This document shows, one piece after another, positions 43,614-55,859 of a stretch of 64,000 nucleotides of DNA. Under the pieces are notes generated by a model. The model searched no databases. It was not told where the DNA came from and saw only the letters and a program-made list of their open reading frames with translations. Position numbers and translations under genes: made by a program. Numbering within the stretch: position 1 is the first letter of the stretch; each line of letters begins with the position of its first letter. The stretch comes from Gracilariopsis chorda (taxonomy: Eukaryota; Rhodophyta; Florideophyceae; Gracilariales; Gracilariaceae): contig NBIV01000335.1 of NCBI GenBank assembly GCA_003194525.1, positions 1-64,000 of the forward strand, in the 5' to 3' direction.

Positions 43614-46600
43614 ATGACGAGAGAAGGGCGACGTCTGAACTCTTGTGGCGTCCGATCTAACTCAGGAGGTGCCAGAGACAATTCTGGAGGTGCCATGTTG
43701 AACGCAGGTGGTGCAAGGCAAAACGCTGGTGGTCGTCGCGTCGGCAGTGGTGGAGCACGGGCAGGAGCTGGAAGACCCCGGCGAGTACCCGCTCCTCCAG
43801 CTCCAGATGAGTTGGGAGTAAATGAGAGCGGAGCACACGTTCAAGGACCTATTGTTCCAGCGGTTGAAGAAGACGAAATTACTCCTGCACCTACTTCGGT
43901 TGCAGCAGCAGTTAGCACAAGCGCCACTGGAGCCAGTGAGTCCGCTGCCACAGATCTACCGACATCGTGCCCACTTCCTGGATTTCTGGAGTTTGTGAGA
44001 GGCCTTCCAAGTCACATTCCACCGCCTCCGATGTCTCCCCCTCTCCCACCGATGCCAGTAGAACAGATGCCTATTGCGATGGAAGTAGAAGAGGATGAGA
44101 TCATCCCTGCTCCTCCACAGCCACCGCTGTCACCACCGCAGCCACAGCAGCCTGCTCTGCCACAAGATGAACAAGAGGAAGAACAGATGCCAGTCCCGAT
44201 GGAAGTGGAAGAGGATGAGATCACCCTGGCTCCCTCACACCCGCCGCCGCAGCCTGCGTTGCCACAAGCTGAACAGGAAGAACAACAGATGTCCATTCCG
44301 ATGGAGGTGGAAGCGGATGAGATCACACCGGCTCCCTCACACCAGCCGCAGCATCAACCACAGCAACAGCTTGATACGACGGTCATGCACTGTGCTGGGC
44401 GTCCTGATCGAGGACTCTATCGCGTGTACTATGCGTGAGCTTCGGTGGCAGCTCAGGCGAGGAATGATCCGGCCATCCGTACAAGCGTGCCGGAGTTTGA
44501 GACGCTTCCCACTGCAGGTCAAAGGCGATGCGGAAGATGCGGCGAGCACGCACACACGCTCTCTTCCTGCCCGTACCGGGACTGGACATTGAGAATTCAT
44601 AGGTGCAAGTACTGCGAATGCGTTTTGCTTGGCAAAGAGACCAATGGAGTGTGCTGTGGATTGAAAAGAATGTCATGGTGGGTCGTCACGTTCCGCAGAA
44701 GGCATAGCAGCGAGTTGGTTCGCAGTCTTTATAGTCTGAGAGCCTTTCACAGCCATTTTCTCAACTTGAATACGCTCTTCGCTACGACGCAAGCGTTCAT
44801 GGACATGTCGTATGTGACGGGAGGCGGTCCCTCCTTTCTGAGACTTGAGGGAAACGCAGCTCTCGCTCTGCCCACGCAGAACCCGAACAACACGCGCTAC
44901 AGCTTTCTGTGGGGTACTGGTCCCCCTAACTTGGATCCCTCTCACTATGCGCGTGCCAATTTGCGTGCGTTCATTCAAGATATCAACGTAAGAGACATCG
45001 TGCCCAAGTTGTACGATGTGATCCAGCCCAAGCCAGACGTGGTGCGTGAGCGGTACCGATCCATGCTTAGCACGCAACAACAACAACAAAATGCAGATAC
45101 CGCCGTCGATATCAGCATGCAGGCATCAGAAGAGGGAGTAGTCGTACGTGGTTACGAAGGAACCCGAAGTGCCACAGTCAGTGCTCCTCACGTAGGTGCT
45201 GGGCCTCTCCCTGAAGATGCTCCTGGTGGGGGGCCAACCATGATGAGAACGCTCGTCGTGGATCCGACTGGCCTGTACCGAGTGGAGTCTCAAGCACCGC
45301 GCTTGGTAGAAGGAACCGTAACAGAAGAGCACGCCGTAGTGACGGCTGCTTCTGCTGCTAATGCTCGAGATGGGGCAACTGCGAATGCCGCAAACAATGC
45401 GCAAGTGCGGTACCGCCTTCTAAAACCAGCATCCAAAATGGCAGAGAAAGGCACTTTTCCTCTGCTCTACCCGTACGGTGATGAGCACGAACCGTTTGAC
45501 ATCGGCGTGTTTCTGGAGGCAAAGAACTCAACACAGCAAATCTCAGGTCTCAGCGTCAACGAGTGGAAGCTCCGAAAGCTCACCTGGGCTGAGAACGCGA
45601 AGAGACGACTGTACTCAGACAACATCCTTCTGAACAGTGGACCGTTGATGCAGATGTGGATGCTTCGCACCCACACAAACATTGAGGACATGCGACTGCG
45701 TTTCCTGGAAAGAGAACAACGGGCACGCATTGTACAAGAGCAAGAAATGCAGCAAGCACAACAGCAAACCGGTCACGTGCCACAATCCCAGTTCGTGCTA
45801 ATGGGACGCATCTTTCTGCCCGATGACTCGGTCAACTCAGCAGCATACTGGAAGAACAAGCGTATGGATGTACAGGCGATCGTGGCGCGGAGAGGCCCGC
45901 CTTCTCTGTTCATTACAATCACCATGAACATCTGGCGAATGGACATCCAGCGCTTTGGGATTGACACCACCAATCGTGGCGCATTTACGGCACAAAGTAA
46001 CCGCCCTCGACCGTTTGACCGACCGGATCTGATTGCAAGGGTGCACAACCAGTACGCAAACGACTTCATGAAGGATTTGGAGAAGAACTCGGAGCAGATC
46101 TTTGGATTGAAGTGCCTGGGGGTTGCATCAAAGCTCGAGTTTCAAGAGCGCAATGTGCCTCATCACCACATGCTCGTGTGGCTCGAAGGAGGCGCGATTG
46201 AGGACGTTGATGTGATCGACGAGCTCATTCGTGCAGAACTTCCCCTTCCAGGCGAAGACGACGCGTTGCGTGCTCTCATTCGTTCCATGCACAGGCACCG
46301 CCACTCCACCTATTGCCGGAATCGCGCTGGGCGGTGAAAGTTTGGATACGACAGCAATATGATTGTGCCGGAGACGTACATTGAAGAAGGCACGAATCGC
46401 GTTATTTACCGCAGAAGAAGTCAACATGACCTCAAGATTGTGGCGTACAACCCAACTCTGACCAAGAAGTACCGCTCTCATATCAACGTAGAACGCACGC
46501 AAGGAGGGGGCGCAGTGGCTTATCTGATGAAGTACGCGTTTAAACAGCCCAAAGCTCAGGAGGTGGTGCTCAATTTGAGTGATGCTAATGAGAAAGGCAC

Positions 46601-49049
46601 ACACAACGAGCAGCAACAAGAGCCACAGGTGCAGAATGACATTCGTGTATACATGCGAGGACGTGTGGTGGGCGCCGTCAATGCAGCTTGGAGACTTTTT
46701 GAGTTTCGACATGTTCACATCGTACCAAAAGTAGAGCGACTGGCCATTCACTTGGAAGGAGAGCGCACATTTCTGCTGAGAGGTCCAAACCAGCTCTTTT
46801 CTGCATCACAGCCGTCTACACTGGAGAGATACTTTGCAAGGCCCGAAGCATACGCGAAACTCGACTACCTTTCGTACTTTGAAAAAGTGCGATTGTATCG
46901 CACGCTTACTGCACGCGTGCTTAACCAATACGACGGAGAGAGCACTCAGGTGCCCACAGACGACTGCGATCCGCCCCTGTACGTGGTAGAGCGCACGGAC
47001 GACGAGCAGTGCGTCGCAAGGATCAGAGGTGTTTCACCGTCGGACATTGAGCTCTTTGCTCTGCGCTTGCTGCTCATGAATCACGGCTCGAGCTCTTATG
47101 AAGACCCAAAGACTTTCAACGGACAGCAGTATGGAACGTATCGTGAAACTGCGATTGTAAGCGAACTGCTCGCAGACGGATCCGAGTTTGATATTGCATT
47201 CCAAGAAGCAGTGCAGATATACAGCACGCCCTCAGAGCTACGACGTCTGGTTGTTACACTATACCAACAAGGCGTAGACCCAGAAAAAATGGCCGTCGAA
47301 AACTGGGAGGCACTATATAGCGACATACATACAGGAGATGAGCAGCAACGAAAGCAAGAAATGTATCGACGTGTGGTGGAAATCTCAGACCGGCACGGAG
47401 GACGACTGCTTCGCGATCACAGCTTCTTCTCCCAACACCAACAGCAGGATCATACAGCATTGACTGAGGCCAATCGAGCTACAACAACTCGAGAGGCACG
47501 AGTGGTGCGAAATTCGTCAACTTTGCAGTCAAGGTACGCCACCTTAAAACCTCGCCAAAGACAAGTCATTGACACCGTCATTGCCGCATTGCAACAACGA
47601 CAGGCGCTGCAGGAGCGAACAAGCACTCCTGGAAACGTGTTCTGTGTGCAAGGATCCGCAGGAACTGGAAAGACATACGTGCTCAACCTCCTTCGTGATA
47701 TCGTTGAGTCGGAAGGAGTGCTCGCTGAAATGACTGCTAAAACAGGCATTGCAGCTTCGTTGTACGAAGGTGGCCGCACTTTACATAGCTTGCTCGGACT
47801 GGGTGTAGCTGATAGGGACAGCACAAGCAGCACTACAGCCACTTTGTCAAAGTACGGTCCCCGATCTCAACGTGCAGAACTGCTACGTGAAATACAACTG
47901 CTCGTCTTGGATGAGGCGTCCATGCTCTCACGAAAGCTCTTCGAATTCATGGATGCGTTGCTCAAAGATATTCGCTGCAGTGGAATGGAAAACCCGCCTC
48001 CTTTTGGGGGCTTGACCATCATTCTATCCGGCGACTACTCCCAGCTGCTTCCAGTGGTGCCGCAGGTGTACATGGAGGCCGAGCCAAGTGGTAATGTGTG
48101 ACGAGTGTACACAAACGTTCTCAACGAATTGCCGTGGAAGGGTGATCTGTGGACATTGTGCTCGGTTCAAGTGCTGTACCTCACCGAACAATTACGCCAA
48201 GCCGATGATCCGGCATTTGCGTCGCTGTTACGTTCCATTGCACGAAACACAACATCCAACAACGCTCCAATACCACTCAGATCTACCGGTGGCATGCAAA
48301 CTGCCTACCAACTCCTGTGGAAGTGGCTCACAACACGACGCAAGGAGGATGTGGATCTCAGCAAAATGCTCATTGCCTCCACAAATCAGTTGGTCGATGA
48401 ACACAATGCGGCAGCGCTGGATCTGTTTCCTGGTGAACGCTTCACTCTTCCGTCAGCTACGACGGTACAACCTGACTGTGTACCAAACTCAGAGCCCTAC
48501 GTCACCAATACCTTTCTTCCGGAGTTTGCGTATCAGTATGCACCTACTGGTGTACCTCCTCATAACTTGGATTTGAAGATTGGTGTGCCAGTTATGGTCA
48601 TTCGGAACGTGCTGCATCCCGCTGTGGTCAACGGAAAGCTGTTCGTAGTCGTTCATGTTGATCAATCTACGATGGAGGTGGTTCGATTCGACGAGAACTG
48701 ACAGGTGCTAGAACGACAGCTCTTGCATCGTATCGACTTCGAGTTTTCTTTCGCAGACATTCGCATGATTCGAACGCAGTTCCCCATTCGTTTTGCGTTT
48801 GCAGCTACAGTTCACAAAGGACAGGGAAAAACTTTGGATGGCTTGGTTGTGGATGTACGATCCAAATTATTCTGCGCAGGTCAGTTGTATGTCGCATTGT
48901 CGCGCGTTCGAAGGAACGACCATGTGCTACTCCTGCATGACCCACAGCTTACATCCGCAAATGCGCACACAATTCATCCCATGCCTGTGGCCATCGCAAA
49001 ACCAGTGCTGCCTAAAGCCATTCAGTTCTGCATCCCTTCACAACCTTAA
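43614..49049 (+). pseudogene. Helitron Rep-helicase (RepHel) frame with four TGA codons
   Basis: 1,812-codon frame from ATG 43614 to TAA 49047. All interruptions are in-frame TGA (44436, 46335, 48099, 48699); no frameshift. Regions: Gly/Ala/Arg repeats (residues 10-60, xNSGGAR/xNAGGAR); three PMEVEEDEI-type acidic repeats with Pro-rich linkers (about 140-250); a CxxC...HxxxxC zinc cluster (about 300-345); Rep endonuclease with FITITMNIW, the HUH motif PHHHMLVW and YLMKYAFK; PIF1-type helicase with GSAGTGKT (Walker A), LLVLDEASML (Walker B), GDYSQLLPV, LTEQLR and the final FAATVHKGQGKT...GQLYVALSRVR block. Rep nicks and joins the ends and the helicase unwinds during rolling-circle transposition. 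The second TGA sits where other Helitrons have a Cys before KFGY. Otherwise whole. Confidence 0.9.
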
Positions 49050-49196
49050 TCATATTTCCTGCGTTCTTCATTACTGGATTAAACTACTTGCTTTTTTGCT
49101 TTTGCTTTCTTCATCCATTTTTTCTTCTCACCGCTGTTTATGAATCCTCCACCGTGGCGCGAAGCGCCGCCCGCGGCCGAAGGCCACTTCCTCTTG

Positions 49197-49588
49197 TCTC
49201 CGCATTATAACCATTTACAAGCCTATGAGGACCTACATCTTGATTGAACTGAGGCGTTGAGCCAATAAACATGCCCGCACGCCCTTTTCAGCGAATGCAT
49301 AAAGCTCTTTTGGCGCAACGCCTCCCTGCCATTCAAAAAATTCACCAGCAGCAGCAGCAGCAAAGCTCAGAGCTCACTGGCTGCTGCTGAATCTTGACTG
49401 CCGCTGCTGCTCAGTGGCTGGCACTAAAGTATCAGTGGCTGGCACTGCAGTATCAGTGGCTGGTCGGTTCAAAAGCAGCAAACTAACGGTGTTGACACGG
49501 AGAAGCACGGTACTCCTTGAAATTGAACCAGCGCCCAGACGTAATAAGTCTGCTCCTTTTGCGCCACGACTTGCGACTTGTGCAAGAT
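49197..49588 (+). mobile_element. 5' part of a fourth, diverged Helitron
   Basis: Starts TCTCCGCATTATAACC immediately after the 3' end of the 6.7-kb Helitron and shares its 5' layout: GAGGCGTTGAGCC...GGCGCAACGCCTCC inverted repeat, ATTCAAAAAATTCA, (CAG)5. A 21-bp unit (TCAGTGGCTGGCACT...) is repeated three times at 49411-49470. Its 3' end is not identified; a solo-LTR-like element interrupts it at 49589. Confidence 0.65.
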
Positions 49589-50249
49589 TGTACACTGTTC
49601 TAGATGAAATCATTTGGTTTCACCCCTCCAACTCTGGTTCAGAGTCCCATGCCCACTTTGGCACAAGGAACTGCCAGAATTCCCATATAATAAGCAGCAC
49701 TGCAGCGTGGGCAACGGTGACTGATGCCCTGAATCCACGAGAACTGAGTGGGTACTACCCAATAAGGCCATGGAGAGTTGGCATGCCAATTATTAGCACC
49801 AATGGTGATCAAGTCGTGGCCCCGGGTGTGTATCCTGACACAGGAAGAGGGGTCCAATGGACTTGTAGTGTCACATGGGACTAGTAGCTCCTAGAATGAC
49901 ATAGGTCTCCCTTCACTTACTTGCGAGAGCGAAGGTGGGGCAGCCGGGTACTGAAGTACCGCCAGCCACTGCAGTTAGTCTAACTATTCTATTTAAAGTT
50001 ACATATGTAAATTAAAACTATTATGCAAAAGAACCACCCACACTAGAGTGTCCATTGCCCCGTGCCCTACGCATGACCTGTAGCGTCTGCCGCATCAAAG
50101 TGTAGTGCGTGAGCTACATAACGTTGTTAGGAGTACAGCATCCCTACGCACATATGGTCAGTTAACCATCCTCCTTGCGCAAAGCACTGCGCTTCGCAGT
50201 GGAGACAATACCTCTTTTCATCACCGAAATCAGCCCTCAAGGGCTTTCA
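49589..50249 (+). mobile_element. solo-LTR-like element, copy 5 (661 bp)
   Basis: Bounded by exact AAGAT duplications (49584-49588 and 50250-50254), TG...CA ends. Right end CAGCCCTCAAGGGCTTTCA resembles the GAGGGCGTTGCACTTCA of copy 1. The internal layout (GC-rich hairpins, then a TTTAAAGTTACATATGTAAA A/T tract) follows the same plan as the other copies. Sequence otherwise far diverged, and the 5' end lacks the GTGCAACG motif. Confidence 0.6.
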
Positions 50250-50254
50250 AAGAT

Positions 50255-51207
50255 ACGAGCCAGGCCCAATTCTCACATTAGAGCTTAAAAACCTTTTTCA
50301 TGTCGGGGAATTCCGCCCTACAAAATGAGAGCACTGCTATCTTCAATTTAGGCTGAAAGAAAATATCGTAGCGTATAACACGTTTTCGTGGACCCGGGAA
50401 GCATTGATGCTTCCAGTAGAATAGCATTGCCCTGGGGGCATGAAGAGCACTGGGCTCCTTTTTTCATGTAGAGGAGGTGTGGTTTTCAGGTCTGACCATT
50501 GCCTAAGATTCTTTATGGCATTTAGCCGTCTCATAAATGCAGCGCATTTCTTCAGTCGCATTGCGACCTCCTCGAAGCCCTGGCGGGCTAGTCGTGGTAA
50601 AAACCCTAGAATGCCCTAAGAATCCCCTAACACGATTTGAGACAAGTTTCCCTGATAGTAGAAGACGCAAAGCCGATGGTCAAAGTCTAATTACTCCCTT
50701 TTAAAGCCTAAATAAGGCATGGTGGTATTCTTCTCAACTCCCAAGGGAGCTTCTCAAGTAAGTCTAAGGCTACAGGAAGTCGATGATTTAGAAAAGAGCT
50801 GCGTCTCTTTCATGCTTCAGGAGATAGCAAGAAATCTATTGTCATCCTTGAAGCTTCATGAGTTGCAAAATTTGGCGCGACTTCCGGTACGGAGGTGCGC
50901 GCGACTCGAGTTGTGCCAGGCGGAAGTATCCAGTGAGATAATCGTTTGGGGGAACTTAAAATTCTACCGTCTTCCAGTAGTTCAAGTATATGTAGCGAGT
51001 ACGATAACTAAGCCCCTCGTGAACAGAATTCGCGGATGTGCGTAAGCCGCACCGATTTATGCAGGTTCTGCCTGCCATACACGCAATTTTGCGAGAAAAA
51101 ACAGGGAATTCCCTGAGCAGACTTCTATCAAGAAGTTCATGCCGGCATGGATGCCGATAAGATCGATCGCGTAATACGCGAACCAAAATAACTCAACATG
51201 ATTCCTC
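50255..51207. other. weak coding-like frames, no gene called
   Basis: A minus-strand frame ending at 50343 (about 90 codons, basic, with MRLKKCAAFMRRLNAIKNL) and an ATG-started plus-strand frame at 50719-51045 (108 codons) are both open but show no known motif. A hairpin (GCACTGCGCTTCGCAGTG-like) lies near 50183-50203. Confidence 0.25.
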
Positions 51208-51439
51208 CTACGGTCTTCTTCGACCACAACACCAATTGGGTCTAGGACCCTTGAATGCGCAATGCGCCAAGAGACTTAGTCTCAAAAAGGCAAAGGGAGT
51301 CCCTCCATCAGCGCGTGGTGTCATCAAATGTTGGTATATACACCACTGTTCTGAGCACAATTCGATTCCATGCGCCAACAAAGGTATCATAATCTGATAT
51401 AGTACCACCGAGTCGACATCGACTGCTTCATGTGATACG
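51208..51439 (-). pseudogene. open frame split by the copia element (3' part)
   Basis: The minus-strand frame ends in TAG at 51208. It is in phase with an ATG at 56187 on the other side of the copia element once one ATACG duplication is discounted, giving 79 residues. The product is hydrophobic in its first half (MIPLLAHGIELC) with Cys and Arg at the end; no family recognised. The short length means chance cannot be ruled out. Confidence 0.25.
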
Positions 51440-51754
51440 TGTTGGGTATGGTTGGGACCAGTTCTTTGTACTTTCAAGAACCTCATCCCGTTTATATATG
51501 GAAGCGTACCTTGGCAAAACCATGCCAAAATCAAAGGTACTTCTAACTTGTGGTCAAAGCTCTCTCACTGAGCTGCAGGGAACCACACATATCGGATATT
51601 ACATCAACATGAATAGTATCGTACTATCTGCGGCCGAGATGTAGACACATCACCTCTCGTAACACTCTCATGTAACACCAGCGCGTCACATCACATATTG
51701 CAAGAGTGTTACGTGAGAAAATTGTGAGTGCTCAATGGCATACTGCTCACAACA
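51440..51754 (-). repeat. 3' LTR of the copia element
   Basis: 315 bp, TGTTGGG...CACAACA, preceded by ATACG. Confidence 0.95.
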
Positions 51755-51759
51755 TCCTC

Positions 51760-54700
51760 CACATGCCACAAGAGCATCTCACAAGTCCAAGCAAACTTCG
51801 CAGTTCTTGGTGGCGTCTCTGTGATAGAGCCTTAGTAAATATGTCGGCAAGCATGTTTTCTGTGCAGCAGTAATTCAAGACGATTTCTTTTTGCTGAACA
51901 CCTTCTTGTACGAAATGATATCGTAGTTCAACATGCTTTGCTCTTCTGCCACCAGCGGCCCAATCTAACACTCCGGTGTTGTCCTCATAAATGATTGAAG
52001 GTTGTTCGACTGATACAAGCTTTGTTTCACATAATAAATTGCGAACCCACCTCACTTGCTTGAAGCAATCTGATAATGAAAAATATTAAGCCTCTGTAGT
52101 TGACGTTGCAATGCTTCTCTGTTTCAATGTTTTCCACAATATGACGTTGCCAAAAAGTAACACACAGGATCCAATTGTAGATTTGCGATCCGTGTCATCT
52201 CCATCCCAATCTGCGTCAGCGTATGCACACAGGACGGGGTGGATTTCGGAATTTTTCTTGATGTGCATGCCGTAATCTTTTGTACCGTTCAAGTAACCCA
52301 TGACTCTCTTCACTGCAGTCCAGTGTATGACTGTAGGCCTTGACTGAGCCCGTGAAAGAATATTGACGGCAGCACAGATATCTGGCCAACTTCGTGAAGA
52401 TAGATACAGCAAGGACCCTATTGCCTCCTGATAAAGATCTTTAGGCTTGAATAGGTCTGCTTCTGATGCTGATACAGGTCTGTATCCCGCACTCAGTGGT
52501 GTAGTCACCGGCTTGGAGGTGTTCATGTTGAACTTCTGTAGGATTCGTTCCACAGCCGGACGTTGGTGCATAGTTATTCCATTTTCTTCACGTTGCATGT
52601 AAAACGCCAAGAAGCTGTCTGTAGAAGAGTATTCTTTCATTTTAAACTCTGAAAAGAGCATAATTTTCACCTTGCTGGTTTTCTTGGGGTCATTGCCGAT
52701 CAACAAGAGATCATCAACATATAATAGTATCCATAATTTGTGTCCTCCCCAGGTTTCGTAGAAGAAGCAAGGGTCTGTATGCATTGTATAAAGCCTAAAT
52801 TCGTCAACTTTTGGTTGAACAGTCGGCTCCAAATTGCATTGGATTGCTTCAGACCATATATTGACTGGTTCAATTTGAGTACTTGATTCTTTTGTAAACC
52901 AGGGTCCAGACCTTTGCGTGGAGACATATAGAATGGCTTCTTTTCATCGATATGTCCGTTCAGAAATGCACATTTGACATGCAACTGGTGTATTTCAAAG
53001 TCAAACCTAGCTGCCAATGTCAATGCTAGTCGTACAGTTCCAAAGTCAATAACTGAAGAGTAGACACCTGTGACATTCCCTTGCTGGCACCCTTTAGCTA
53101 CAAGGCGAGCCTTGTATCTTGTGATAGAGCCATCATTGTCATGATTTTGAGCGAACACGAGTTTGGAATCTATGATATGCTCTCCAACAGGCTTGTCCAC
53201 AACTTCCCATGTCTTCATCCACATAAGCAAAGAGAGTTCTTCGTCAATAGCTTTTCGCCATCTTTGCTAGTCAGGCGAATCTCTCGCGTCCTGCAAGCTT
53301 TCAGCGACGGTACTTATTGGTAGTTCTCTTGTCACAAGAATGTTATGGTATGTGTCTTGATAACGATTTGGAGGGTTTCGCTGACGGTCAGGGTAGCGGC
53401 GTACTGGGTAGTGTGTCAAGAATTCTTGCATGCTGGGTTTCATTGGGAAATGGTCCGATTCTGCTTCAAGTACTTGATCGTCCTCTTCATCTTCATTCGT
53501 ACCACTTTCCACGACTTCATCTGCATTTTCATTACTTCCACCATGTCCAGTTTCCAGCTCCTCTTCATTGTCAGCTTCAGCACCATCTGGTCCCTCTGCT
53601 TCTGGCTCTCCATCATCATCTGAGTCAGCTAATTTTTGCTGTCGGTCAGCAATTTCAGGTATGGCATTCCATTCCATCTGTTCTTGAGTGTTGAACAATC
53701 GTCTTCCTGGAAAAACAGCTTCATTAAAACTGACATGCCTTGCGAACGTAATATCCCCACGTTCAATGTCATAGACGCGATAATTCTGGTTTGGGGGGCA
53801 GCGTAAGAGAATTCCACGGCGAGCTTTGCTCTCTAACTTCTTCCATTTAGCTACATGAACCCAGACCTCACATCCAAACGTTCTTAAAGAGGTAACGTTT
53901 GGTATTTTCCCAGTGAGCGTTTCGTCAGATGTCTTCCCATCAGTTGCTCCACAACCGATGATGTTCATTGTTCTGGTAGCAGTAACGACTGCTTCAGCCC
54001 AGAACTTCTGTGGGAGGCCTGCATGTCGTAACATTGCCCTAGTCATCTCCATAACCGACCTGTTAAATCGTTCTGCGACTCCATTTTCCTGCGGAGTGTA
54101 TGGAGCACTGTTCTCCCAATCTATTCCGACTTCGGAGAGATATTTTCGGAGTGAAATGTACTCTGTACCACTATCAGAGTAAACGACCTTGATCTTTCTT
54201 TCAGCCTGTCTCTCAAACTTCAATTGAAAGCATCTGAACTCCTGTGTCAGTTCCTTTCTTTTCGTCATGAGGTACGTCCTTGTACCTCGACATTTTATCG
54301 ATGAAAGACACAAAGTATCTCTTCCGTCCGATGCTTGGGGTACTCATAGGACCGCATATGTCCGTGTATATCACATCCCCGATCATAGCAGCATCATTAC
54401 TCCTGCTGCCTATACCCCTTCGTGTCATATTTCCTTCAATGCACGGAGTGCAGTCGGCACTGTGCTCTGGAGATACATTGAAGTCCAGTCCATGAACAGT
54501 GTTTTTGCTTTTCATTCGTCGTATTCTCTGGATTCCGATATGTCCGAATCTCTCATGCCAGAGCTGTAGGCCTTGCGTTTATTTCGCTACATATGCAACA
54601 TGCCGAGCTGGACTGCCCCAAATCTGATAAACCCCTGACGTTTTTGGTGCTCTGATCATGACATCCGATCCTCTGATGATACACACCGCTGAATCGAAAG

Positions 54701-55800
54701 ATATTTGGTACTGTTCCTCCGTTAGGCGTGAGCAAGATATTAAGTTGCAGTCCATATCGTCAGCGTAAAGAACGTCATGCAGTAGTATCTTTACATAGCG
54801 TCTTCCAGGCTGCGATACATTAAGACAAAGGTTTCCTGTTTTTGATGCTGTCACACCCCTACCATCGCCCAACACAATGGCTCTGTGCTGCGAACGGTGA
54901 AATAAATGCGCCAAAGCACGGTCCCCAATCATGTGACTAGTTGCACCAGAGTCAACAATAAATTGTTGGTCTCCTTGTCTGGTGACGAGAGCTCGATGGG
55001 TACTTGGATCATCTGCACGATGATCTGGTTTGACCGATCTACAGTCTCGTTTATAGTGTCCTTTTCGGCCACATTTGAAACATCTACCCTTCACTTTCGC
55101 CTGTAATGCCCTCTCCGTACCCAAAGGACCGGCCGGGCCTGATCCTTCTGTTTTCGTCTCTGAAGTCCTGGTGTCATACTCTTGGAGAATTCGAGCGGTT
55201 ACCTTCTCCCAGGACAACTCCTCGTCCGACAAAGTCTGTAGGGCTGATATTACTGGACCATATGGCGTCTCTCCAGTAGAACCAAAACTGGAGAACAGGA
55301 TAGCAATCTGCATACTATTCCATATGGGACTTCCCATAGCTTCCAATCTTGAGAATATAGACTCGAAATCATCCACGTAGTCCGACATTACTGTTCCTTC
55401 AGTAAACCGAGTTTGGTGTAGCTTCGTTTGCAACTGTACCCTTGTCGCAGCATTCTCCGTTGCTTACCTTTCATGCAGTTTTCGATACATAACGAATGGT
55501 TTGTGACGTTTGGAGGCAACAGCCCGTAGTGGTTTGTCTCCAAGAGATTGCACAAGATACATGCGAGCCTTCGAAAGGTTTTGCTTCACTTCCATGGGTA
55601 GGGCATCAATTTTCTCTTCCCCAATGGCATCTTCTAGAACTAAATTCAGGAGTTCCTTTGATTCCAGTAGTGCTTCTATTCGCATCATCCACAAAGTAAA
55701 GTCCTCGTGGCGTTTTCCAGAGAAGCCAGGAACCTTCCTTGGACTGTCTTCATCCATAGCAGCACTGAAGCAAAGTCCTGTAACACTTTGAGAAAGCAAT
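51760..55800 (-). pseudogene. gag-pol of the copia element, fossil
   Basis: One polyprotein region on the minus strand with Gag, CCHC knuckle, aspartic protease, integrase (HHCC, then ...DICGPM, KVVYSDSGTEY and ENGVAERFN), RT (YVDDLLLIG) and RNase H (YEDNTGVLDWA, KHVELRYHF). The acidic region between integrase and RT (about 53.45-53.65 kb) is Glu/Asp-rich, as is usual for the C-terminal integrase tail. Broken. Confidence 0.92.
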
Positions 55801-55859
55801 TACGGAACGGCTTCTTTTATTTCAGAGCGTTGGTTGCCAGTGGAGCGCGATGCTACCAC

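Larger units (their letters stand above)
42518..49196 (+). mobile_element. autonomous-type Helitron (6.7 kb) with RepHel gene
   Basis: Follows copy 2 without spacer. Starts TCCCAACACC, shares the 5' region (subterminal inverted repeat and CAG tract) with the short copies, and ends with the hairpin GGCC-GAA-GGCC, then ACTTCCTCTTG (49186-49196). The interior carries one long RepHel frame (43614-49049). Upstream of it are a 40-bp tandem duplication and a GC-rich 400-bp stretch (43.03-43.44 kb) of unknown origin. The short copies look like internal-deletion derivatives of such an element. Confidence 0.9.

Noticed and set aside
43614-49049. UGA reassigned to a sense codon in the nuclear code
   Set aside because: The CAP gene uses only TGG for Trp and normal Cys codons, and the suspected original residues at the TGA sites differ from each other.
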